Positions 1 to 9,055 of a stretch of 64,000 nucleotides of DNA are shown one piece after another (within the stretch, counting starts at the first letter, position 1; each line of letters starts with the position of its first letter). The DNA is from Asanoa sp. WMMD1127 (lineage in GTDB: Bacteria; Actinomycetota; Actinomycetes; Mycobacteriales; Micromonosporaceae): assembly GCF_029626225.1 (NCBI RefSeq), contig NZ_JARUBP010000001.1, forward strand, positions 806,001 through 870,000. Reading direction: 5' to 3'. The position numbers and the translations under genes are program-made. The notes beneath the pieces were generated by a model. It saw only the letters and a list, made by a program, of their open reading frames with translations. It was not told the origin of the DNA and did not search any database.

Positions 1-126
1 CGGGCGCCGGTGGCGGGTCGGCGGGGTCGGCCTGCTGCGCGGCGCGGGCAGTGCTGGTCACGCGCTAGACCCTAGTATGCGAAGTGGCGTGGCAGGTGCC
101 GCCTCCACCGTAGCCGTGCGCGTCCG

Positions 127-152
127 GTTACCGTGACAGGCAGTTACCGTGA
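127..152. repeat. 10-bp direct repeat just upstream of the tRNA gene
   Basis: The decamer GTTACCGTGA occurs at 127-136 and again at 143-152, 16 bases apart start to start, ending 10 bases before the tRNA. Nothing else is recognisable in the first 160 bases. It may be part of the tRNA promoter or processing leader, but that is inference only. Confidence 0.4.
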
Positions 153-162
153 GAGTGACGCT

Positions 163-246
163 GCCCGGGTGGTGGAACGGCAGACACGGCTGCCTTAAAA
201 GCGGCTGCCGAAAGGCGTGCGGGTTCGAGTCCCGCTCCGGGCACCA
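163..246 (+). tRNA. tRNA-Leu (UAA anticodon)
   Basis: An 84-base tRNA with the 3' CCA encoded at 244-246. The acceptor stem pairs GCCCGG (163-168) with CCGGGC (237-242) plus a G-U pair, followed by discriminator A243. The anticodon loop CTTAAAA gives anticodon TAA, which reads UUA/UUG. The T-arm is the standard GGGTTCGAGTCCC type. The total length leaves room for the long variable arm typical of leucine tRNAs. UUA codons are very rare in high-GC actinomycetes, so this tRNA is the functional counterpart of Streptomyces bldA; whether it has a regulatory role here cannot be seen. Confidence 0.96.
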
Positions 247-369
247 GCGTCCACATCGGCGCCGCGGGCGCATATGCGGCGACCGGAGGCGGCCGAACGT
301 GATTCTCCACTTGGCGGCGCATTGCCAGTACCCTTTGGGGACCTAATTCTTCCTCAGGGAGGCGTGACT

Positions 370-1176
370 GTGAAGACGTCCAACCCGGTGCTGGCGGGGC
401 TGGGCCGGGAGGCGGAGCGTTCCGCCACCGGACCTTACGGCCAGCCGGGGCACGCACAGCCGTACCCCGCGGGCACGGGGGCCTACCCGGCCGCACCGCC
501 CGCGGTACGACCGATGTCGATCGACGACGTCGTCATCAAGACTGTCGCACTGCTCGCGATCGTCGGCGTCGCCGCCGCCGCCGCGTGGAACCTCATTCCG
601 GATTCGCTGCTGTTCCCGGCCTGGATCGGCGCCGCGGTCGTCGGCCTCGTGCTCGGCCTGGTCATCTCGTTCATGCGCATGGCCAACCCCGCGCTGATCG
701 TCACGTACGCCGTGGTCGAGGGCGTGTTCGTCGGTCTGGTCAGCAAGTTCTACGAGGAGATCGCCGGCTACCGGGGCATCGTCCTGCAGGCCGTGGTCGC
801 CACGTTCGGCGTCTTCTTCCTGATGGCCATGCTCTACAAGGCCAAGGTCATCCGGGCCACGCCGCGGTTCGTCAAGTTCATGGTCGCGGCGCTGGCGGGC
901 GTCTTCGCGGTCATCATGATCAACCTGCTGCTGTCGCTGTTCGGCTTCAACACCGGTTTGCGCGACAACGGCGCCCTGGGCATCGGGTTCAGCCTGGTCT
1001 GCATCGTGATCGCGTCGCTGAGCTTCATCCTCAGCTTCCACGAGGTCGAAGAGGGCGTCCGGATGGGCCTGCCCGAGCGCTACTCGTGGGTGGCGGCGTT
1101 CGGCATCCTGGTCAGCCTGATCTGGCTCTACCTCGAGGTGCTCCGCCTCCTGAGCTTCCTGCAAGGCGACGACTGA
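370..1176 (+). CDS. Bax inhibitor-1/YccA family membrane protein (copy 1)
   Basis: A 268-residue integral membrane protein of the Bax1-I/YccA family (putative ion-leak channels in the cytoplasmic membrane). After a soluble Gly/Pro-rich N-terminus of about 60 residues come about seven hydrophobic segments, ending in the family-typical E-V-E-E-G-V-R-M-G-L and a final helix. The GTG at 370 is preferred because AGGGAGG lies at 356-362 with 7-base spacing and because the product then begins KTSNPVL, matching the SNPVL start of the next gene. A GTG at 364 sits too close to that site. The gene is the upstream member of a tandem paralogous pair and is separated from copy 2 by a strong terminator, so the two are probably expressed separately. 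Confidence 0.9.
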   Translation: MKTSNPVLAGLGREAERSATGPYGQPGHAQPYPAGTGAYPAAPPAVRPMSIDDVVIKTVALLAIVGVAAAAAWNLIPDSLLFPAWIGAAVVGLVLGLVISFMRMANPALIVTYAVVEGVFVGLVSKFYEEIAGYRGIVLQAVVATFGVFFLMAMLYKAKVIRATPRFVKFMVAALAGVFAVIMINLLLSLFGFNTGLRDNGALGIGFSLVCIVIASLSFILSFHEVEEGVRMGLPERYSWVAAFGILVSLIWLYLEVLRLLSFLQGDD

Positions 1177-1191
1177 CCGCACAGCTCCAAA

Positions 1192-1224
1192 AGCGCCCCC
1201 GCGTCGGCCGGACGCGGGGGCGCT
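1192..1224 (+). terminator. Rho-independent terminator between the Bax1-I paralogues
   Basis: A perfect 14-bp stem (1192-1205 with 1211-1224) around a 5-base GGCCG loop, followed by CCCATTTTGG. It lies 16 bases after the stop of the first Bax1-I gene. The stem is very GC-rich but the following T-run is short, as is usual in actinomycetes. Confidence 0.85.
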
Positions 1225-1263
1225 CCCATTTTGGGCGGCTATGGTCGAAGCCGGGGGTACGCC

Positions 1264-2025
1264 ATGCAGAGTTCGAACCCGGTCCTCAGCCACCTCGACG
1301 ACACGGCCCGCACGGAGCGCCAGGTGCTCGGGCAGGCACCGGCCACCCGGGCGATGACCGTCGACGACGTGGTCGTCCGCACGGTCGCCCTGCTCCTGCT
1401 GACCACCGCCGTCGCCGCGGTCGCCTGGTTCACCATCCACGGCGGCGCGGCGCTGCGCTTCGGCATCATCGGCGGCTCGATCGGCGGCCTCGTGCTCGTC
1501 CTGGTGATCAGCTTCCGGCGGATCACCAACCCGTGGGTGATCAGCCTCTACGCGATCCTCCAGGGCGTGCTGCTCGGCGTGGCCAGCCGTGGCTTCGAGG
1601 AGCTCTATCCCGGCATCGTGATCCAGGCGGTGGTCGGCACCCTGGGGGTGTTCCTCGGCATGGCGGTGCTCTACCGGGCGCGGATCATCCGGGCCACACC
1701 CCGGTTCACCCGCTTCGTGATCGGCGCGCTGATCGGCGTCGTGGTGCTCGGCTTCGCCAACCTGATCGTGTTCTGGGTCAGCGGCCGGCAGGGCCTCGAG
1801 GTCTACACCCAGTCCGGCGAGGTCGGCTGGATCCCGTACGTCTTCGCGATCGTCTGCATCGGCGTCGGCGCGCTCACCTTCATCCTCGACTTCAACGCCG
1901 TCGAGCAGGGCGTCCGCTACGGCCTCCCGCAGCGCTACGCCTGGTACTGCGCGTTCGGCATGCTGGTCGGCCTGATCTACCTCTACTGGCAGATCCTCCG
2001 CCTGCTCAGCTACATCCGGCGCTAG
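1264..2025 (+). CDS. Bax inhibitor-1/YccA family membrane protein (copy 2)
   Basis: A 253-residue paralogue of the gene at 370, with the same SNPVL opening, the same order of about seven membrane helices and the C-terminal family pattern A-V-E-Q-G-V-R-Y-G-L. The start is ATG 1264, with a GGGGG ribosome site at 1253-1257. A frame extension upstream exists but runs through the terminator and has no other support. The soluble N-terminus is shorter than in copy 1. A small unknown gene starts 10 bases downstream and is probably co-transcribed. Function in bacteria is uncertain; E. coli YccA and B. subtilis YetJ are the studied relatives. Confidence 0.9.
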   Translation: MQSSNPVLSHLDDTARTERQVLGQAPATRAMTVDDVVVRTVALLLLTTAVAAVAWFTIHGGAALRFGIIGGSIGGLVLVLVISFRRITNPWVISLYAILQGVLLGVASRGFEELYPGIVIQAVVGTLGVFLGMAVLYRARIIRATPRFTRFVIGALIGVVVLGFANLIVFWVSGRQGLEVYTQSGEVGWIPYVFAIVCIGVGALTFILDFNAVEQGVRYGLPQRYAWYCAFGMLVGLIYLYWQILRLLSYIRR

Positions 2026-2035
2026 ATTCGGGGCC

Positions 2036-2356
2036 GTGACCGATCAGGATCTCGGACGGATCGTCGACCTGCTCACCCGGCAGGTCTCGCACTGGCAGGC
2101 GCCCCGCTGGTCGGCGCCGGCCGCGGCCGGGGAGGGCACCCGCGGCGACGCGGTCTACCACCTGGTCCAGCGCCTCGCCGACCTCGCCGCCGACGTGGAG
2201 GGCCGGGTCCGCCAGGCGGTCCCCCGGCTCGACAACGACGCGTCGCTGCCCGACCAGCTCCGGGTGGTCGCGGCCGACCTGGTCGCCGCCGACCCGGCCC
2301 CGGAACTGCTGGTCGCCGCGGCCGGCGACGTGGCCGCCGTGCGCGCCCTCCTCTAG
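2036..2356 (+). CDS. Small hypothetical protein
   Basis: A 106-residue acidic, alanine-rich protein with no signal peptide or membrane segment. It opens TDQDLGRIVDLLTRQVSHW, a stretch likely to be helical, and stays mostly helical. I do not recognise a family. The GTG start lies 10 bases behind the stop of the second Bax1-I gene, so it is probably translated from the same message. The gene ends just before the PadR promoter. It shows strong third-position GC and fits between its neighbours without overlap, which supports it being real. Confidence 0.6.
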   Translation: MTDQDLGRIVDLLTRQVSHWQAPRWSAPAAAGEGTRGDAVYHLVQRLADLAADVEGRVRQAVPRLDNDASLPDQLRVVAADLVAADPAPELLVAAAGDVAAVRALL

Positions 2357-2363
2357 TTCGCTC

Positions 2364-2391
2364 TTGACACTACCTCGCATAGCGAAATAGT
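2364..2391 (+). promoter_or_regulatory. Promoter and likely autoregulatory operator of the PadR gene
   Basis: A consensus -35 box TTGACA is at 2364-2369. Overlapping it is an imperfect inverted repeat: ACTACCTCGC (2369-2378), ATA, GCGAAATAGT (2382-2391), with 8 of 10 positions paired. The A/T-rich right arm can act as the -10 region. PadR regulators commonly repress their own promoters through such dyads. The arrangement puts the transcription start at about 2395, which favours the second GTG (2402) as the real start of the regulator. Confidence 0.65.
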
Positions 2392-2734
2392 GTCCTCCAC
2401 CGTGGACACCACCCAGCTGCTCAAGGGGGTGCTCGACCTCGCCGTGCTGGCCGTTCTCAAGGACGAGGACGGTTACGGCTACGACATCCTGCGCCGGCTG
2501 CGTGCCGCCGGCCTCGACGAGGTCGGCGACGCCTCCGTCTACGGCACCCTGCGCCGGCTCTTCCAGGCCGGGCTCCTCACCACCTATGTCGTGCCGAGCG
2601 AGGAGGGGCCGCACCGCAAGTACTACGGCCTCAACGCCGCCGGCCGCGACCAGCTGCACCGCGCCGGCAAGACCTGGCGCACCTTCGCGTCCACCATGGA
2701 CGCCCTGCTCGACGATCGGGGGGTAGCGGCGTGA
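2390..2734 (+). CDS. PadR family transcriptional regulator
   Basis: A winged-helix repressor of 114 residues if started at GTG 2390, or 110 from GTG 2402. The second start gives MDTTQLLKGVLDLAVLAVL, the usual opening of this subfamily, and fits the promoter position better. It carries the PadR core G-Y-G-Y-D-I-L, D-A-S-V-Y-G-T-L-R-R-L and the Y-Y-G-L-N wing. It is coupled by a GTGA overlap to a HAAS-domain membrane protein, the standard partner of this PadR type, so the pair probably responds to an envelope or small-molecule signal. The ligand is unknown. Confidence 0.9.
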   Translation: MSSTVDTTQLLKGVLDLAVLAVLKDEDGYGYDILRRLRAAGLDEVGDASVYGTLRRLFQAGLLTTYVVPSEEGPHRKYYGLNAAGRDQLHRAGKTWRTFASTMDALLDDRGVAA

Positions 2735-3699
2735 ACGTCGTTGCGGAGCAGGCGGCCTATCTCGACGCGGTGCGGCGGGCACTCACGGACCTCGACCCGC
2801 AGGCCCGCGACGAGCTGCTGGAAGACCTTCCCGAGCACCTCGCCGAGGTGGCCGCCGAGGGCGAGGGCACGCTGGCCGAGCGGCTCGGGCCACCGGAGGC
2901 GTACGCGGCCGAACTGCGGGCCGCGGCCGGGCTCGGGACGGCCCGGGCGGCGCGTGGCTTCGACGACCGCCTGGCCGCCGCGAGCCGCACCGCCCGGGGC
3001 GCCCTCGGCCGCGCCGACCGCAAGCTCGGCCCGGTCGTCGGCTACGGGCGGGCCAGCGAGTTCCTGCGGCTGCTGCGGCCCGCCTGGTGGGTGCTCCGGG
3101 GCTACCTGGTCGCGATGCTGATCACCGTCATGACCACGGGCGGCGGGTTCGGCCTGCTGCCCCGGCTCGGCGGCAGCACGCTCGCCGCCGTGCTGCTGCT
3201 CGCCGTCTGCGTGCTGGCGTCGATCTGGCTCGGCCGCCGCGAGCCCACACTGCGCCCCGTGCCCCGGGCCGGCATCGCGCTGGCCGGTGTGGGGCTGTTC
3301 ATCTTCGGCGCGGTGGGCTTCGGCGAGGCCGACCGGGGCCCGGGGGACCGCGAACCGGTGGAGATCGTCTCGGGGAACCCGTACGAGTACATCCAGGACG
3401 TCTACGTCTACGACCAGGACGGCCGGCCGCTGACCAACGTCTTCCTCTTCGACCAGGACGGCAACCCGATCCAGCTCGGCGATCCGTACCGCTGCCAGGA
3501 GGCCTACCTCTACCAGACGGAACGCGGCATGACGGCGGCCTACCCGTACTGCCCGAACCGACCGCCCTACCAGATCGCACCCCGGCCGGGCATCGCCGAG
3601 ACTCCGCAGGAGACGGTCGCGCCGGCTCCGGACCCGACGGCAGAACCCTCCGAGTCGGCACCGGCCACCGCCACGCCGGAGCCCAGCGCGACAAGCTGA
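2731..3699 (+). CDS. HAAS-domain (DUF1700-like) membrane protein, PadR partner
   Basis: A 322-residue protein whose GTG start overlaps the PadR stop. Residues 1-70 form the helical HAAS/DUF1700-type cytoplasmic domain (A-Y-L-D-A-V-R-R-A-L, L-L-E-D-L-P-E-H-L, L-G-P-P-E). Three hydrophobic segments follow at about 119-137, 149-167 and 180-197. The extracytoplasmic part then contains two close copies of a Y/F-D-Q-D-G-R/N-P unit at about 226-246, cysteines near 255 and 274, and a Pro/Thr/Glu-rich tail from about 283. Such proteins are encoded with PadR regulators in many Gram-positives; their biochemical role is not established. A long stem-loop follows the gene. Confidence 0.8.
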   Translation: MNVVAEQAAYLDAVRRALTDLDPQARDELLEDLPEHLAEVAAEGEGTLAERLGPPEAYAAELRAAAGLGTARAARGFDDRLAAASRTARGALGRADRKLGPVVGYGRASEFLRLLRPAWWVLRGYLVAMLITVMTTGGGFGLLPRLGGSTLAAVLLLAVCVLASIWLGRREPTLRPVPRAGIALAGVGLFIFGAVGFGEADRGPGDREPVEIVSGNPYEYIQDVYVYDQDGRPLTNVFLFDQDGNPIQLGDPYRCQEAYLYQTERGMTAAYPYCPNRPPYQIAPRPGIAETPQETVAPAPDPTAEPSESAPATATPEPSATS

Positions 3700-3718
3700 A
3701 CACCGTATCGAACATCAT

Positions 3719-3777
3719 CGACGGCGACGGGGCGTGCACCGAGCGCGAAAAGCGAGGTGTTTGCCACGTCGCCGTCG
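3719..3777 (+). terminator. Long nested stem-loop after the PadR/HAAS operon
   Basis: The outer stem is a perfect 11-bp inverted repeat (3719-3729 with 3767-3777). Inside it CACC/GGTG and CGC-GAAAA-GCG can also pair. The sequence TCTTTCGTT follows. It probably terminates the PadR/HAAS message. It is unusually large (59 bases) for a simple terminator. Confidence 0.6.
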
Positions 3778-3875
3778 TCTTTCGTTCGCCCGGTAGGCAT
3801 GGCAAGGTTTTGGCACCGCTACCCGCGGACCGCAAGAGGCAGCCGACGACGTCTGACCCCGACAGGAGAAGGCCC

Positions 3876-4574
3876 ATGGGTACGAAGATCAGCTACCCGA
3901 GCCACGGAACCACCGCCGAGGGCTACCTCGCCCTGCCGGCCGGGGCCGACGCCGGCACGCCCGGAGTGATCGTCCTGCACGAGTGGTGGGGGCTCGTCCC
4001 GCACATCACCGCGATCGCCGACCGGTTCGCCGAGGCCGGTTTCGTCGCCCTGGCGCCCGACCTCTATCGGGGCGAGTCGACCGGTGACCCCGAGACCGCG
4101 CGGCGGCTGGCGTCCAACCTGCCCCTCGACCGCACGGCCGCCGACATCACCGGCGCCGCCGAGTTCCTCGCCGACCGCCCCGAGGTCACCGGCGAGATCG
4201 GCGCGGTCGGCTTCAGCATCGGCGGCAGCTTCGCCCTCTGGGCGCCGGCCCTCTCCGACAAGGTCACCGCCGGCGTCGGCTTCTACCCGTCGCTGCCGTG
4301 GTCGCTGCTCAACCCCGACTGGTCCCGCTACGCCGGCAAGCACGCGGTCATCCACTGCGCCGAGGAAGACGGCGCGTCGACCGCCGATGGCGTGCGCACG
4401 GCCGCCGACGCGATCCAGGCGGCGGGCGGCTCCGTGAAGCTCTACGACTACCCGGGCAGCCGGCACTCGTTCTTCAACGACGACCGCCCCGAGAGCTACG
4501 ACCGGGTCGACGCCGTGACGTCCTGGGCGCGCACGATCGAGACCGTGCGGAGGTTGGCACCCACGGTGGTGTAA
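3876..4574 (+). CDS. Dienelactone hydrolase family protein
   Basis: A 232-residue cytoplasmic alpha/beta hydrolase of the DLH family. The ATG at 3876 follows AGGAGAAGG (3864-3872). Family landmarks are the H-E-W-W-G loop (E36), the nucleophile elbow G-F-S-I-G-G (S114) and the C-terminal histidine in S-R-H-S-F-F-N-D (H197). Classical dienelactone hydrolases use cysteine as nucleophile; here it is serine, so the substrate may be an ordinary ester or lactone. The acidic triad member is likely within C-A-E-E-D near residue 164. It appears monocistronic, preceded by the stem-loop ending at 3777. Confidence 0.88.
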   Translation: MGTKISYPSHGTTAEGYLALPAGADAGTPGVIVLHEWWGLVPHITAIADRFAEAGFVALAPDLYRGESTGDPETARRLASNLPLDRTAADITGAAEFLADRPEVTGEIGAVGFSIGGSFALWAPALSDKVTAGVGFYPSLPWSLLNPDWSRYAGKHAVIHCAEEDGASTADGVRTAADAIQAAGGSVKLYDYPGSRHSFFNDDRPESYDRVDAVTSWARTIETVRRLAPTVV

Positions 4575-4583
4575 GAACGAGCG

Positions 4584-5327
4584 GTGGAGGTGCGCTCCCC
4601 CGACGAGGTCGTCACACGCGCGGCCGGCTCGGCCGACCTGGCCGCGCTCGACGCCGCCGTGTGTGACTGCTTCGCCTGCCCGCGGCTGGTCGCCTGGCGC
4701 GAGGAGGTGGCCGCGACCAAGCGGGCCGCCTTCCGCGACTGGACCTACTGGGGCCGGCCGGTGCCGGGCTTCGGTCCCGCCGACGCCCGGATCGCGATCC
4801 TCGGACTCGCGCCGGCCGCCCACGGGGGCAACCGCACCGGCCGCATCTTCACCGGCGACCGCTCCGGCGACGTGCTGTTCGCGGCGCTGCACCGGGCTGG
4901 CCTCGCCAACCAGCCGACCAGCGTCTCCGTCGACGACGGGCTCACGCTGCACGACCTGCGCGTATTCGCGTCGGTGCGGTGCGCGCCGCCGGACAACAAG
5001 CCCACGCCGATCGAGCGCGACACCTGCGCGCCCTGGCTCTGGCGCGAGCTCGAGCTGGTAAAACCGACGGTGCGGGTCGTCGTCGCGCTCGGGGCGTTCG
5101 CCTGGGCCGCGTGGTGGCCCGCCATGAGCAGGGTCTACGGTCGGACGCCGCCCAGTCCGCGCCCGGCCTTCGGCCATGGGGCACACTGGACGAGCCCGGA
5201 CGGTGGAGTTCCGCACCTGCTCGGGTGTTACCACGTCAGCCAGCAGAACACCTTCACCGGCCGGCTGACGCCCACCATGCTCGACGAGATCTTCGCTCGG
5301 GCCAAGGAGCTGGCCGGGGGGGCATAG
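4584..5327 (+). CDS. Uracil-DNA glycosylase, family 5 (UDGb type)
   Basis: A 247-residue DNA-repair glycosylase. The hallmark motif [14 protein letters not shown] is at 74-87, where the active-site Asp/Asn of other families is replaced, as in family 5. The second motif [13 protein letters not shown] starts near 217. Cysteines 29, 32, 133 and 148 can ligate the [4Fe-4S] cluster. Family 5 enzymes remove uracil, hypoxanthine and other deaminated bases. The gene starts 9 bases after the hydrolase, and its stop lies 2 bases before the DUF4129 gene, so it leads or is read through into the MoxR operon. Confidence 0.92.
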   Translation: MEVRSPDEVVTRAAGSADLAALDAAVCDCFACPRLVAWREEVAATKRAAFRDWTYWGRPVPGFGPADARIAILGLAPAAHGGNRTGRIFTGDRSGDVLFAALHRAGLANQPTSVSVDDGLTLHDLRVFASVRCAPPDNKPTPIERDTCAPWLWRELELVKPTVRVVVALGAFAWAAWWPAMSRVYGRTPPSPRPAFGHGAHWTSPDGGVPHLLGCYHVSQQNTFTGRLTPTMLDEIFARAKELAGGA

Positions 5328-5329
5328 GC

Positions 5330-6043
5330 ATGGATCTCGCGTCCCTGCGCCGCTGGTGGCCGCTCGCGCTCGTCGTGGGCCTGCTCGGCCTCGCCGCACT
5401 GGCCGCCGGCCACTCGTCGCTGCAGATCGGTCAGGTCGAGGCGAGCACCGAGACGCAGCAGGCGCCCGGTGGGCAGGAAGACTTCAGCACCCCGATCGCG
5501 CCGACGTTCCCGCCCACGCCCGAAGAGGTCGCGGCGGCCGAGCCCAACGAGCTGCCCGGCTGGCTCGCGCCGGCCGCCGCCGTGCTGTGCGCGGCGGTCG
5601 TACTCGCCGTAATCGTGGTGGTGGTCTGGATCCTGGTCCGCGACGGGCTGCGCCGGTTGCGCCGCCGCCCGGTCAAATACCACGAGGACCAGCTGCCGGC
5701 CGCGCCCAACGCCGACCAGGTCGTCGCCGCCGTCGACGCCGGCCTGACCGACCTCTCCGACACCGACGGCGACCCGCGCCGCGCCGTGATCGCCTGCTGG
5801 CTGCGGCTCGAGCAGGCGGCCGCCGCGGCCGGCACGCCCCGGCAGGTCGGCGACAGCCCCACCGACCTGGTCGCCCGCCTGCTGCACGCCCACCAGATCA
5901 GCGCCGACGTGCTGGCCGCGCTGGCCGACGTCTACCGCGAGGCGCGCTACGCCACCCACGCCGTCGACGACCGGATGCGCACCCAGGCCCGCTCGGCCCT
6001 GCAGCGCATCCGCACCGAGCTGACCAGCGAAGTGGCGGCATGA
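5330..6043 (+). CDS. DUF4129 domain-containing membrane protein
   Basis: A 237-residue protein with an N-terminal signal-anchor helix (about 12-27), a short extracytoplasmic Pro/Glu-rich loop, a second membrane helix (about 79-103) and a cytoplasmic DUF4129 domain. The domain core is A-V-I-A-C-W-L-R-L-E-Q, then D-S-P-T-D-L-V and V-Y-R-E-A-R-Y. It is the first gene of a five-gene run (DUF4129, membrane protein, MoxR, DUF58, membrane protein) seen in many actinobacteria. Its stop overlaps the next start (ATGA). DUF4129 proteins often occur with transglutaminase/DUF58 systems; the exact role is unknown. Confidence 0.85.
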   Translation: MDLASLRRWWPLALVVGLLGLAALAAGHSSLQIGQVEASTETQQAPGGQEDFSTPIAPTFPPTPEEVAAAEPNELPGWLAPAAAVLCAAVVLAVIVVVVWILVRDGLRRLRRRPVKYHEDQLPAAPNADQVVAAVDAGLTDLSDTDGDPRRAVIACWLRLEQAAAAAGTPRQVGDSPTDLVARLLHAHQISADVLAALADVYREARYATHAVDDRMRTQARSALQRIRTELTSEVAA

Positions 6044-6665
6044 GCACGAGTGCCGACTACGACGACGATCTCGACGAGCGGGTCGACGACCAGACGCTGA
6101 TCGACGACCTCTTCACGTTCGAGGAGGACGACGAGCCGGGCCCGCTCACCGAACGCTCCGGCACCGACCTGCGCTGGTGGATCAAGGCGATCGTGGTCGG
6201 CGCCGCGCTGGCCGCGGTGGCGGTGTTCGGCCTGCGGCTGTTCGGCTACACCGTGCCGATCGCGGCGGTGGTCGGGGTGATGGTCGCGCTGATCGCGCTG
6301 CGCCGGGTGACCAGTGCGCTGGCCCCCGTCCAGCTCACCCGCAACCGCCGGCGTGCGCCGTCGACCACCGAGGACGGCACCTACAACTTCTCCGATCGCG
6401 ACGCGTTGCGTACGGTGGTCGGCCGTTGGGAAAGACTGCTCCAGCGGGCCGGCAACGACGCCGGGTCGGCCCGCGCGGTGCACCGCACCATCGTCGAGGT
6501 CGCCGACGAGCGGCTGCGCCAGCGACACGGCGTGACCCGCGCCGGCGAACCCGAGCGGGCCCGCGCCCTGCTCGGTGACCAGCTGTGGAGCTACCTCGGC
6601 ACCCCGCCCACCCGCAACCTGGCGCCGCGCGACGCGGCGGCGTACGTCCAGCAATTGGAGAGGTT

Positions 6666-6669
<4 letters not shown>
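6040..6669 (+). CDS. Membrane protein of the MoxR/DUF58 operon
   Basis: A 209-residue protein starting at ATG 6040 inside the preceding stop. The first 45 residues are strongly acidic (D-Y-D-D-D-L-D-E-R). Two membrane helices lie at about 48-68 and 72-88, and the remaining cytoplasmic part is helical and basic. I do not recognise a named domain. Its fixed place between DUF4129 and MoxR suggests it is a structural partner of that complex. The stop overlaps the MoxR ATG. Confidence 0.8.
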
Positions 6670-7711
<1,042 letters not shown>

Positions 7712-7712
<1 letters not shown>

Positions 7713-9055
7713 TGAGCGAGCTGGAGACGCCGGCGGTCCTCGAGGAGGAGCTGGCCGAGCCGCAGTGGGTGCCGACCCGCGCGCTCGGCCGGGCGGTGCT
7801 GCTCACCGGCCTCCTGCTGATCGCCGGCGTGCTGCTGGGCCGGGTGGACCTCGTCGTGCTCGCGACACCGTTCGCGATCGGCACCGCGTACGCCCTCCGC
7901 CGCCGGCCGGCCGCGGTGCCCAAGGTCCGGCTCGGGACCGACGACAACCACCACGTCGAGGGGGCCGCGCTGACGGCCGGCGTCCAGGTGGTCAACCGCG
8001 ACACCGTGGGCTATGACCTGGTCGTCGTGCGTACGCTCGTCTCGCCCTGGCTGGCCGTCGAGAAGGCCGACCGGCCACACGTGATCACCGTGGCCCGCGG
8101 CGGCGCCAAGGAGATCGAGCTCGACGGCGAGGCCGTGCGCTGGGGCCGGCACCCGCTCGGCCCGGCGTCCGCCCGGGTCACCGCGTGCGACGGGCTGATC
8201 GCCGGCCGCCCGGTGGTCAGCGGTGCCCGTAACGTGCGGGTCTATCCGATGACCGAGCCGTTCGACGCCGACGAGGCGATGCCCCGGGCGGCCGGCCTGG
8301 TCGGTGGCCACCGCTCCCGCCGGCCGGGCGAGGGTGGCGAGCTGGCCGGCGTGCGCATCTTCGGCCCCGGTGACCGGCTGCGCCGCATCGACTGGCGGGT
8401 CTCGCTGCGCACCGAGCGGCTGCACGTCGCCGCGACGCTCTCCGACCGCGACGCCGAGGTCGTGCTCCTGCTCGACGTGCTCAACGAGGCCGGCCGGTCC
8501 GGCGGGGTCAAGGGCACCGCGTCGGTGATCGACACGACCGTCCGCTCGGCCGCCGCGATCGCCGAGCACTACCTGCACCGCGGCGACCGGGTGTCGCTGC
8601 TCGAATATGGCCCGATCGCCCGCCGGCTCCGACCCGCGACGGGCCGCCGGCAATACCTGACCGTCCTCGAGTGGCTGCTCGACGTGAAGGTCTACCCGGC
8701 CGAGTTCCAGCCCTACGACACCGTGTTCGGCTCGCAGGTGCTCTCCCACAACGCGCTGGTCGTGGTGCTGACCCCGCTGATCGACAACCGCTCGGCCGAG
8801 ATGCTCGCGCGGCTGGCCCGGTCCGGCCGCTACGTGGTCGCGGTCGACACCATGCCCGAACGCGCGGCCCCGCCGGCCCGCGGGCCGTGGACGGAGATCG
8901 CGCACCGGGTCTGGCGGCTCGAACGCGACAACATGATCGGCCAGCTCCGCGAGCACGGCGTGCCCGTGGTGGCCTGGGCCGGCGCAGGGAGCCTCGACAT
9001 GGTGCTGCGCGACGTCGCCCGGCTGGCCTCGGCGCCCAAGGCGGTGGGTCGATGA
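7712..9055 (+). CDS. DUF58 domain-containing protein (MoxR partner)
   Basis: A 447-residue protein. Two membrane helices occupy about 27-60, followed by a beta-rich region and then the DUF58 core F-G-P-G-D-R-L-R-R-I-D-W-R near residue 216. A vWA-like section follows with V-V-L-L-L-D-V-L-N-E. Start ATG 7712 overlaps the MoxR stop (TAATG), indicating translational coupling. DUF58 proteins are the classical gene neighbours of MoxR ATPases and are thought to be their clients. Confidence 0.92.

Noticed and set aside
1-68. A frame open from the window edge to TAG at 66-68 that could be the end of a plus-strand gene
   Set aside because: Only 22 Gly/Ala/Arg-type codons with no recognisable content; too short to support.
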